The translations under genes and the position numbers were made by a program. The notes beneath the pieces were generated by a model that saw only the letters and a program-made list of their open reading frames with translations, did not search any database and had not been told where the DNA came from. 51,752 bases of DNA from Lachnospiraceae bacterium UBA4364 (GTDB lineage: Bacteria; Bacillota; Clostridia; Lachnospirales; Lachnospiraceae), in assembly GCA_002393955.1 (NCBI GenBank), contig DGSK01000066.1, positions 405 to 52,156 of the forward strand. Direction: 5' to 3'. Shown in pieces: positions 1 through 7,803 of the stretch; within the stretch, counting starts at the first letter, position 1; every line of letters starts with the position of its first letter.

Positions 1-303
1 GTGAATGAAATTGATGGTCAGATTGTATCCTCCTGTGTATGCGTGATTATACCGAATCTTACAAGGAGTGTAAGGCCATATGCTTTTGTTGAAAATGTAG
101 TAACGCATGCCGAACACAGAAGAAAAGGTTATGCAGGAGAGTGCCTGACTTACGCAAAGAAGATCGCGGAACAGGAGAATTGCTATAAAATGATGCTGCT
201 TACGGGATCAAAGAAACCGGAGACGCTTCATTTTTATGAACAGGCAGGGTATAACAGCAGCGACAAAACGGCTTTCATACAATGGATAGGGATAGATAAG
301 TAA
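1..303 (+). CDS. GNAT-family N-acetyltransferase, 5' end outside the window
   Basis: This is the C-terminal two thirds of a GCN5-related N-acetyltransferase, a family that moves an acetyl group from acetyl-CoA to an amine on a small molecule or protein. The acetyl-CoA pyrophosphate-binding loop (motif A) is visible as HRRKGYAGE near residue 40, followed by an alpha helix and the usual LLTGS...HFYEQAGY segment near the end. About 100 residues are present whereas the family usually has 140-170, so the real start lies upstream; the GTG at base 1 is probably an internal codon. The stop is 3 bases before the next gene, suggesting co-transcription with the phosphatase. The substrate cannot be told. 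Confidence 0.8.
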   Translation: MNEIDGQIVSSCVCVIIPNLTRSVRPYAFVENVVTHAEHRRKGYAGECLTYAKKIAEQENCYKMMLLTGSKKPETLHFYEQAGYNSSDKTAFIQWIGIDK

Positions 304-306
304 TTT

Positions 307-870
307 ATGGGATCGATACTACAGACGACATTAAATACAAGAGCGCTTCCCACCGGGAATTTCAGATATGTTCGCAGTGATTATCCGGGTAAGCTTACGG
401 ATGATGAAGTGAGATGGCTTTATCAAAACGATATTACGACTATTGTTGATCTACGGGAAGAAAAAGAGTACATAGCCCGGCCATGCAGACTTGAAAATGA
501 AAAAGGATTTATCTACCATCATTTGCCTGTAACCGGCGGCGGGGATACTCCGAAGTCACCTGAAGCGGTGGCTGAAACTTATCTTGGAATGATAGACGAG
601 CAGATGGATAAGATCATCAGCACCATAATGAATGCAGAGAGTAATGTCATGTATTTTTGCGGTGCCGGAAAAGATCGGACAGGTGTGGTTTCAGCAATCG
701 TTTTAAAAAAACTGGGATACAGTGACCGGGTGATCATAGATGACTATATGGAAACAAAAGAAAATTTGATGGACTTCCTTGTTGCATATGTTAGAGAACA
801 CCCACAGGTGGATATAAATATCATCATTCCGAATGAAGAAAATATCAGGAGGGTGTTGGAGGTCATATGA
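307..870 (+). CDS. Tyrosine/dual-specificity protein phosphatase (Y_phosphatase3 type)
   Basis: A 187-residue cytoplasmic phosphatase of the bacterial tyrosine-phosphatase family that includes IphP and MptpB. The catalytic P-loop C(X)5R is seen as FCGAGKDRTG with nucleophile C118 and phosphate-binding R124; the residue before the cysteine is Phe where His is usual. The N-terminal N-T-R-x-L-P-T-G-N-F-R segment and the VDLR motif (residues 47-50) are typical of this group. There is no signal peptide. It starts 3 bases after the acetyltransferase stop and ends in an ATGA overlap with a small ORF. The target may be a protein or a phosphoinositide-like molecule; sequence alone does not decide. Confidence 0.85.
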   Translation: MGSILQTTLNTRALPTGNFRYVRSDYPGKLTDDEVRWLYQNDITTIVDLREEKEYIARPCRLENEKGFIYHHLPVTGGGDTPKSPEAVAETYLGMIDEQMDKIISTIMNAESNVMYFCGAGKDRTGVVSAIVLKKLGYSDRVIIDDYMETKENLMDFLVAYVREHPQVDINIIIPNEENIRRVLEVI

Positions 871-995
871 AATTAGAAAAAAATAATGACTACCAGAGTA
901 AGCCACAGATGAAGCCTTCTATGCGATATTCCCTTTTCTTTGATAGTGTTCATACTCAGCTCCAAATTAAAAAAATTGCAATAACTTTACCATAA
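867..995 (+). CDS. Possible 42-residue small protein
   Basis: A short ORF overlaps the phosphatase stop by the four bases ATGA and is preceded by GGAGG at the usual distance, both signs of translational coupling. The product (starts MKLEKNNDYQ, ends KIAITLP) has no recognisable domain. It could be a genuine small protein, or the remnant start of a decayed gene, since the following 140 bases hold no coding sequence. Confidence 0.3.
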   Translation: MKLEKNNDYQSKPQMKPSMRYSLFFDSVHTQLQIKKIAITLP

Positions 996-1024
996 AACGG
1001 TGGAAAAACGAGATAAAAAATCTG

Positions 1025-1058
1025 AATGCCGTAATGCCGTAATGACCGTAATGATAAT
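1025..1058 (+). repeat. Short tandem repeat, units of aatgccgt
   Basis: Four adjoining 8-9 base units read aatgccgt, aatgccgt, aatgaccgt and aatgataat. They lie in the gap between the small ORF and the next operon, upstream of a TATAAT box. They could be a binding array for a regulator or simply slipped-strand repeats. Confidence 0.5.
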
Positions 1059-1096
1059 ATACAGGATATTTTTTCCACTAATCTTTCTTCTTATTA

Positions 1097-1102
1097 TATA
1101 AT
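1097..1102 (+). promoter_or_regulatory. Candidate -10 box for the c-di-GMP/TIR operon
   Basis: A perfect TATAAT lies 55 bases before the likely ATG start. The matching -35 region (about 1074-1079, tccact) is poor, so an activator may be needed or the real promoter may differ. The rest of 996-1132 shows only the tandem repeat. Confidence 0.45.
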
Positions 1103-1156
1103 ATAGGCAAATGCGATTAGCCGCATAAGCCGGTGAGCTTACTTAAGGACAGTAAT

Positions 1157-2902
1157 ATGGACGGCAGGAAAGAGGCATTTGACTCGGAAAGGGGTAGCGG
1201 TATGGCTGATAATGGCTCAGGATCTGAACAGTTTTCCGGATTGTTTGAGGAATTGGTCTCTGCAATGGCTGTAGTCAACAGTGACCAGATAGATGTCGGG
1301 GAGGTGCAGGATAAGCTGAACCGGCTGGCTGCACTGCTGAGACTTTCAAAAGGTGTTACCCATACATATTCCAGCCCTGCTGATGAGAAATCGGGCAGGG
1401 GAGAAACTATTATAAGCTATGATAATGGCAAGAGCGGAAGACCTGTCCATACGGTGCGTATTGAGACAAGTCTTATGTCTATCACTACAATGACGGTGTA
1501 TATGGCTGATGACGAGCCCGACCTTACGGATGAGGAGCTTGCAAGGATCGATCTTGTAATGCGTACGGCACTTGTTTTTATCAGCCGAAACAGGCTTCAG
1601 GACATTGCGTACCAGTTCGCATTTTACGATGACCAGGGGTACAGGAGCATCCGGAGCTTTTTTAAATATCTGGCATGGAACGGGAAGCCCGGGGCGTTTG
1701 ACGGCATGGTGGCTGCCAATTATAATTTCAGGCATTTTTCTCTTGTTAATGATAAATACGGACGTGAGGCCGGAGACCGGGTACTCAGGAACCATTACGA
1801 TTGTACTCAAAAGCTGATAGGTAAAAACGGTATTCTCTGCAGACTTGGCGGTGACAATTTTGTATGTATTTTCCCAAGAGAGAAACTTGAAATCCTTATG
1901 GAATATTTCAGGCATGCTGATGTGCCTTATGATAGTGAAGGTCACACCATACGGGTATCGGCATATGTGGGAGTATTCGTAATTCCGGATGGCTATACGG
2001 TTACTGATCCGAATTCGATAATGGGCAAGGTCATGCTTGCATACCGTGTGGCACAGGCAGGGGTCAATGATCATATAGTTTTTTATGACGATGAGCTGAT
2101 GGAGGGCAGGGAGCAGGCTATGAGTATACAGCAGCAGTTCCCGGGCTCGCTTGAGAAAAAGGAATTTGTGGTGTTTTTCCAGCCAAAGGTGAATGCTGTG
2201 ACTGGGGAAATCCGTGGCGCAGAAGCATTATGCCGCTGGTTCAGGGATGGAAATATAGTACCGCCGATGGAATTCATTCCTGTACTGGAGAGAAGCAGCG
2301 ATATCTGTATGCTTGATTTTTATGTGCTGGATAGGGTATGCGGCTATATTCGGAAGTGGCTTGATGAAGGACGGCAGGTTGTGCGTATTTCCGTTAATTT
2401 TTCAAGGAAGCATATAGTAAACGAACATCTGCATGAGGATATACTCGGAATAGTTGACAGACACAGGATTCCTCATAGGTTTATAGAAATAGAGCTTACC
2501 GAGACTACGACAGACGTCGAGTTCCGTGCGTTGCAGCGTATAGTCGGCGGACTGCAGAAAGAAGGAATCTGCACTTCAGTGGATGATTTCGGAATGGGAT
2601 ATTCATCACTGAATCTGATCCGTGTCATTCCGTGGAATGTCCTTAAGGTTGATCGCTGTTTTCTGCCACTTGGAGAAGAGGAAAATAGCAGTGTTAATCA
2701 CATAATGTTTAGAAATGTTATAAAAATGGCGAAGGAAATGGGGCTGGAAACCATTGTAGAGGGCGTTGAGACAAGGGAACAGCTTCAGCTGTTAAGGGAT
2801 AATAAATGTGATCTTGCCCAGGGCTTCCTTTTCGATAGACCGCTGCCGGTGGAAGAGTTTGAAAAAAGGCTTGATATGCATAAATATACAATCGAAATAT
2901 AA
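1157..2902 (+). CDS. GAF-like/degenerate GGDEF/EAL c-di-GMP phosphodiesterase
   Basis: A cytoplasmic protein with an N-terminal GAF-like sensor region (about residues 25-150), a degenerate diguanylate cyclase domain and a C-terminal EAL phosphodiesterase domain that should hydrolyse c-di-GMP to pGpG. The cyclase signature is GGDNF rather than GGDEF, and the first metal-binding Asp is replaced (NYNF), so cyclase activity is unlikely. The EAL domain keeps its catalytic set: AEAL, SVNFS, ELTET, DDFGMGYSS, KVD and EGVET. ATG at 1157 was chosen because AAGGA precedes it by 7 bases; GTG at 1133 (8 residues longer) has no clear ribosome site, and ATG at 1202 is also possible. It lies 24 bases before the HD-GYP gene and looks like the first gene of the operon. 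Confidence 0.85.
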   Translation: MDGRKEAFDSERGSGMADNGSGSEQFSGLFEELVSAMAVVNSDQIDVGEVQDKLNRLAALLRLSKGVTHTYSSPADEKSGRGETIISYDNGKSGRPVHTVRIETSLMSITTMTVYMADDEPDLTDEELARIDLVMRTALVFISRNRLQDIAYQFAFYDDQGYRSIRSFFKYLAWNGKPGAFDGMVAANYNFRHFSLVNDKYGREAGDRVLRNHYDCTQKLIGKNGILCRLGGDNFVCIFPREKLEILMEYFRHADVPYDSEGHTIRVSAYVGVFVIPDGYTVTDPNSIMGKVMLAYRVAQAGVNDHIVFYDDELMEGREQAMSIQQQFPGSLEKKEFVVFFQPKVNAVTGEIRGAEALCRWFRDGNIVPPMEFIPVLERSSDICMLDFYVLDRVCGYIRKWLDEGRQVVRISVNFSRKHIVNEHLHEDILGIVDRHRIPHRFIEIELTETTTDVEFRALQRIVGGLQKEGICTSVDDFGMGYSSLNLIRVIPWNVLKVDRCFLPLGEEENSSVNHIMFRNVIKMAKEMGLETIVEGVETREQLQLLRDNKCDLAQGFLFDRPLPVEEFEKRLDMHKYTIEI

Positions 2903-2926
2903 TAATCGTTTAGGGGGCGAGAAATT

Positions 2927-5900
2927 ATGAAAAACTGGAAAACATGGCAGATGTCCCTGTTTGTGGCACTGTGTATCGGCCTGAATGTGGGCGGAAAGCT
3001 TTTATCTGTGTATTTCGAACTGCCCTTGTGGGCAGACTCTTTTGGTACCGCTTTGTGTGCATATGTGGCAGGTCCAATATGCGGCGCAATGGTAGGCTTT
3101 GCGGGTAATATTGCATATGGTGTTGTCGATCATCTTTCGATAGCGTATTCCTTAACAAGCGTTGCATTGGGGATCATTGTCGGGCTGGCAGCCGGACATC
3201 ACTGGTTTGACCGCTTTTACGGTTTCATGAAAGCGGCTACACTGGCGATGTTTACAGCTCTTGTTGTTTCGGTACCGGTTAATCTGCTGTTAGGCGGAGG
3301 CTATACAGGCAATAAATGGGGCGATGGCGTTATTGATTATTTTTTAGACCGGGGATGGTCTCCTGTTTTATGCTGTATCCTGGGACAGTTAGCCATAGAA
3401 TTTGCGGATAAGGTACTCACAATCGCACTGGTCTATATCCTGATCATTATCCGGCGCATGAATGCAGACCGGATCGAGGATGAAAAGAAGATGCAGGGAA
3501 ATGCGGCCGGCAGGGCTGTGATCTTTCTTGCGTCCATAGGGCTGGCTTTTGGAATGGCATCCAGGGCGGAGGCGGCTTCGCAGTCGGATACGTCCTCCGA
3601 AACAAGTGATTACAATGACTATGTCCAGACTGTGTATAGCAGCAACAATGGCCTGCCCTGCGGTGAGGCCAATGATATCGCACAGACCAATGACGGTGTC
3701 CTGTGGATAGGTACTTATGCCGGACTGTACCGTTATAACGGGCGTGAATTCCGCTGGGTGGATGAGTATGAATCCGTTAAGAATGTAAACTGTCTTTATG
3801 TGGATGAAGAGGGCCGCTTGTGGATTGGCACTAATGACAGCGGACTGTCGATAGTCATACATGAAAAGGTGGTAAATGTTCTGGACCAGTCAAGCGGTCT
3901 GCCTTCAAATTCCGTGAAGAGCATTATATGTTCATCGGATGGCTATTACTATGTAGGGACTACCGGGAGCATGCAGGTGGTTGTGATGAATAACGGCATG
4001 AAGGTGGTAAATACACTGGATGAGATAAGCTATGCTGACAGTATTACTGCCGACGTGTATGGCCATGTTGCGGCTATCGGCTCAGACGGCTGCCTGTTTT
4101 TGTTAAAGGGTGGTAAGATAGTGAATTCGATCCGTTTGTCCGACGGTGAAGAGATGTTTAAATGCTGTACTTTTGCACCGGATGGAACCCTTATGGTGGG
4201 GACAACCACGAACCATATCTACAGCTATAACATTTCCAGGGATGAATTCAATCGTACGGATTCCGTAAAGTGTGAGGATGTCAACAGTATAAACAATCTG
4301 AATTTTATATACGATGGGACATTGTTTATATCCACGGACAGTGGTGTATCATATATTGATGATTCTGGATACCATCATATTAATACAAATGATTTCAACA
4401 ATTCGATAGATAATATGCTATACGATTATCAGGGGAATCTCTGGTTTACATCTTCAAGGCTTGGTCTGTTAAGAATGGCCAAATCCCCATTTAAGGATAT
4501 TTACGGTTCTATCGGTATGGAACGTCATGTGGTGAACGCCATAGTTTCATGGGGCGGATGCTATTATATAGGTACTGATGAGGGGCTGGATATAGTTGAT
4601 GGAGCCTGTCAGAAAGAAATAAATAATGCGCTGACGGCAGAGCTTGACGGCAAGCGTATCCGCTGTATGTATGTGGATGGAAAGGACCACCTGTGGGTAT
4701 GTACCTATGGCAGCGGTCTGCTGGAGATAGCTCCGGACGGAACGGAATGGGAATATAATTCAGACAATGGGAGCTTTGGCAACCGCGCCAGGATCGTGAC
4801 AGGACTGTCAGACGGAACTGTCATAGCAGCGGGGGATTCCGGCATAAGCTATATCAGGGATCACAAGATAGTTCAGACTATCAGGAATGAAGACGATGTG
4901 ATAAATTCAATGATACTTACCCTTACGGAGAAGAGTGACGGTACTATTCTGGCAGGTACTGACGGTGACGGAATAGCTGTGCTCAAAGATGGTGAAGTAG
5001 TCAGGATGATTACCGGTGAGGATGGTTTAAGCAGTGATGTCATACTGCGTACTATCAAGGATCCTAAGTCCGAAGGCGTATTCATAGTTACCAGTAACAG
5101 CCTGTGTTACCTTGAACCGGACGGAACGATCCGCATACTTGATAAGTTCCCTTATTTCAATAATTATGACATATGGGTAAAAGATGAAGATACCCTTTTT
5201 GTAATGTCCAGTGCGGGAATCTATGTTGTGGAAAGGGATGAACTGGTAGAAGGCGGTGATATAGCCTGGGAGCTTCTTGATGCAAGAAGGGGGCTGGGGA
5301 CTTCACTGACAGCCAATTCCTGGAACTATTATAATGAAAAAGGAGAACTGCTTCTTCCCTGCGATACAGGCGTTTACAGCATCGAGGTTGAAAAATATAA
5401 CAGTGATGTCAGATCCTACAGGATGCAGTTGGCTTCTGTAAGGCTTGACGGTGTGGTTCAGCCGCCGGCCCGCATGGGAGCCATTACGGTGGGAAGGGGC
5501 GTCAGTCGTGTGGAGCTGTCTCCGGAGATACTGAATTATACGGTACAGGAACCCAATGTGGGATATTATCTTGAAGGCTATGACTCACAGTGGACAATAG
5601 AGCCGCAGAACAGCCTCAGTAACATAATATATGTCAATCTTCCTGCAGGTGATTATACATTCCACCTGGCAATTTTTGACAGTTCCGGCGACCATATACT
5701 TGAGGAATGTAAATTTGAGCTGGTAAAGGAAGGTGAGATTTATGAGCAGCCGGGATTCATAATCTATATGCTCATGCTTCTTTCACTGATGATCATCTGG
5801 TTTACCTGGCTTATGGTGCAGAGACAGATCAACGCACAGCAGATCAAGATCAATATGGCGAATGAGACCGTTATGGCTATTGCGAGAGCCGTCGATGCCA

Positions 5901-6610
5901 AGGATGTGCGTACGCATCAGCATTCCGTACGTGTGGCCCAGTATTCTGTGCTTATAGCTGAAGAGATGCATTGTTTTAAATGGTGGCGCAGAAAAAAAGA
6001 TCTTTCCAATCTGCAGAAAGCGGCACAGATGCATGATATAGGCAAGATAGCCGTTCCGGACAGTGTGCTTAACAAAGTGGGGAGACTTACGGATGAAGAA
6101 TATGCACAGATGAAATCGCATGTTATCAGAGGTGCGGAGATCCTGAAGGATTTCACCCTGGTGGAACATGTTCAGGACGGAACCCGCTTCCATCATGAAA
6201 GGTATGACGGTAAGGGATATCCGGATGGACTACAAGGTAGAGAAATCCCTCTTTTCGGACGCATAATCAGTGTGGCAGATACTTTTGATGCTATGACATC
6301 AAACCGTGTATACCGTAATCATATGGATACAGATTACGTAATGAACGAAATGAAACGCGGGCGCGGAACACAGTTTGATCCTGAGGCACTGGATGCTTTC
6401 TTACGTTTGGTTGACAGGGGCGTAATAAATCTTGATGAACTCTATGCACAGAAGCGTGCGGAAATACAGCAGGCAGATCCTAAGGCGCAGGAAGAACTTG
6501 CACGTCGTGTGGAAGAAGACCGGAAGATACAGGAATCAGAAATGAAAGATGAAGCAAAGACTGCTTCTAAAGACGGGGAAGACAAAAAGCAGCAGAAAGG
6601 AAGCGTATGA
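2927..6610 (+). CDS. ECF-S-like/beta-propeller/Y_Y_Y/HD-GYP membrane phosphodiesterase
   Basis: A 1227-residue fusion. Residues 1-185 form a multi-helix membrane domain resembling the substrate-binding S component of ECF vitamin transporters (GLNVGGKLLSVYFELPLWAD, then GTALCAYVAGPICGAMVGF). Residues 205-224 look like a signal peptide ending AEA-A. From about 232 to 830 come two-component-regulator propeller repeats (LWIGTYAGLYRYNG, LWIGTNDSGL), then a Y_Y_Y domain (about 865-935), a membrane helix (about 943-965) and a cytoplasmic HD-GYP domain with HD at 1036-1037 and HHERYDGKGYP from 1089, which hydrolyses c-di-GMP. The C-terminal tail is charged and repeat-free. Usually such propellers feed a histidine kinase; here the output is a phosphodiesterase. 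The ATGA overlap with the BMP-family gene implies joint translation. The ligand is unknown. Confidence 0.85.
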   Translation: MKNWKTWQMSLFVALCIGLNVGGKLLSVYFELPLWADSFGTALCAYVAGPICGAMVGFAGNIAYGVVDHLSIAYSLTSVALGIIVGLAAGHHWFDRFYGFMKAATLAMFTALVVSVPVNLLLGGGYTGNKWGDGVIDYFLDRGWSPVLCCILGQLAIEFADKVLTIALVYILIIIRRMNADRIEDEKKMQGNAAGRAVIFLASIGLAFGMASRAEAASQSDTSSETSDYNDYVQTVYSSNNGLPCGEANDIAQTNDGVLWIGTYAGLYRYNGREFRWVDEYESVKNVNCLYVDEEGRLWIGTNDSGLSIVIHEKVVNVLDQSSGLPSNSVKSIICSSDGYYYVGTTGSMQVVVMNNGMKVVNTLDEISYADSITADVYGHVAAIGSDGCLFLLKGGKIVNSIRLSDGEEMFKCCTFAPDGTLMVGTTTNHIYSYNISRDEFNRTDSVKCEDVNSINNLNFIYDGTLFISTDSGVSYIDDSGYHHINTNDFNNSIDNMLYDYQGNLWFTSSRLGLLRMAKSPFKDIYGSIGMERHVVNAIVSWGGCYYIGTDEGLDIVDGACQKEINNALTAELDGKRIRCMYVDGKDHLWVCTYGSGLLEIAPDGTEWEYNSDNGSFGNRARIVTGLSDGTVIAAGDSGISYIRDHKIVQTIRNEDDVINSMILTLTEKSDGTILAGTDGDGIAVLKDGEVVRMITGEDGLSSDVILRTIKDPKSEGVFIVTSNSLCYLEPDGTIRILDKFPYFNNYDIWVKDEDTLFVMSSAGIYVVERDELVEGGDIAWELLDARRGLGTSLTANSWNYYNEKGELLLPCDTGVYSIEVEKYNSDVRSYRMQLASVRLDGVVQPPARMGAITVGRGVSRVELSPEILNYTVQEPNVGYYLEGYDSQWTIEPQNSLSNIIYVNLPAGDYTFHLAIFDSSGDHILEECKFELVKEGEIYEQPGFIIYMLMLLSLMIIWFTWLMVQRQINAQQIKINMANETVMAIARAVDAKDVRTHQHSVRVAQYSVLIAEEMHCFKWWRRKKDLSNLQKAAQMHDIGKIAVPDSVLNKVGRLTDEEYAQMKSHVIRGAEILKDFTLVEHVQDGTRFHHERYDGKGYPDGLQGREIPLFGRIISVADTFDAMTSNRVYRNHMDTDYVMNEMKRGRGTQFDPEALDAFLRLVDRGVINLDELYAQKRAEIQQADPKAQEELARRVEEDRKIQESEMKDEAKTASKDGEDKKQQKGSV

Positions 6611-7803
6611 AACGAGCATATATAGTGACGGCACTGACGTGCCTGGTAATAATGGCAGTTTTTATAGGCTGCTTTAAGATCCTGAATCTGTCAGGAGGAA
6701 AAGACCATCTTAAGATAGGTTTTATCTATGACAATGACGAGAGTACGCCATATACCTATAATTTTTCCCTGGCAAAGGATGCCGTAGAGAAAAAGTATGG
6801 TGAAAAAGTGGAAATCCTTTCATGCAGCAATGTTCTGGATGATGAGATGGAAGAGCCTTTAAGGGAACTGGCTGACGAAGGGTGTGATATCATCTTTTTC
6901 AATGGATACAGTGAAAAGGTTATTGAGCTTGCACCGGAATATCCGGGGGTCGAGTTCTGTCAGGCGTCCTATATGGATATGAGCAGCATGGATGTGCCGG
7001 AAAACTATCATACTTTTAAGGGGGAAGCCTATCAGGGAAGGTATGTGAGTGGTATAGCTGCAGGTATGAAGATAAAGCAGATGATCACTGAGGGAGTTAT
7101 TACCGGAGATCAGGCTATAGTGGGATTTGTTGCCGCATTTCCCAATTCGGAAGTGATTTCAGGATACACTGCATTTCTTTTGGGGGTTCGGTCTGTTGTG
7201 CCCCAGGCGGTCATGCGCGTGTGCTATACACATACCTGGAGCAGCTATGCGCTGGAAAAGGACGCAGCTGAAAGTCTGATAGAGGCCGGCTGCGTGGTTG
7301 TTTCACAGCATACCGATACGATAGGACCGGCCATTGCCTGCGAGGAGGCATCTGGCCAAAATACGCATGTATATTTTGTTGGGTGGGGGCAGAGTATGTC
7401 TGAAGTCGCACCGAGCTCATCACTTGTAACCGCAAGGATATGCTGGGAGCCTTATGTACTTTCAGCTGTGGATTCGCTTATGGCGAATAAGACTATCGAG
7501 TCGGGTGTTTCCGGTAAGATTCATGGGCACGATGTGTCAGCAGGATTTGACAAGGGCTGGGTGGAGATGATCGACCTTAATCTGCCTGTTGTAGCTCCGG
7601 GTACACAGGAAGCTATGGATGTGGCAATAGAGCAGTTTAAGCGGGGGAACGATGATTTTGTTTTCAAGGGAGAGTATACCGGTGTATCTCAGACTGATCC
7701 TTCCAGGACTATAGATCTGCGGAATGGTTATGTGGAGAACGAAAACTCCTCTTATCCTATGTTTGATTATATCCTTTCGGATGTCATAACTGTCTTGGAG
7801 TGA
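6607..7803 (+). CDS. BMP-family extracytoplasmic substrate-binding protein
   Basis: A 398-residue periplasmic-binding-type protein of the BMP/PnrA/Med family, whose known members bind purine nucleosides or related ligands. Seen are an N-terminal hydrophobic segment (residues 5-24, VIMAVFIGC, a poor lipobox or an uncleaved anchor), the family opening HLKIGFIYDND, the CDIIFFNGYSE strand, AYQGRYVSGIAAGM and FVGWGQ. No nucleoside ABC ATPase or permease gene lies nearby, so it is more likely a sensory partner of the adjoining propeller/HD-GYP and TIR proteins than a transporter part. It overlaps the genes on both sides by 4 bases (ATGA at its start, GTGA at its end). The ligand is inferred from the family only. 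Confidence 0.8.
   Translation: MKRAYIVTALTCLVIMAVFIGCFKILNLSGGKDHLKIGFIYDNDESTPYTYNFSLAKDAVEKKYGEKVEILSCSNVLDDEMEEPLRELADEGCDIIFFNGYSEKVIELAPEYPGVEFCQASYMDMSSMDVPENYHTFKGEAYQGRYVSGIAAGMKIKQMITEGVITGDQAIVGFVAAFPNSEVISGYTAFLLGVRSVVPQAVMRVCYTHTWSSYALEKDAAESLIEAGCVVVSQHTDTIGPAIACEEASGQNTHVYFVGWGQSMSEVAPSSSLVTARICWEPYVLSAVDSLMANKTIESGVSGKIHGHDVSAGFDKGWVEMIDLNLPVVAPGTQEAMDVAIEQFKRGNDDFVFKGEYTGVSQTDPSRTIDLRNGYVENENSSYPMFDYILSDVITVLE

Noticed and set aside
996..1132. c-di-GMP riboswitch before the EAL gene
   Set aside because: No gacgcaaag...ggtagc core is visible.
1346..2074. 242-codon minus-strand frame inside the EAL gene
   Set aside because: Shadow of a strong coding frame; composition is unlike a protein and no start signal is seen.
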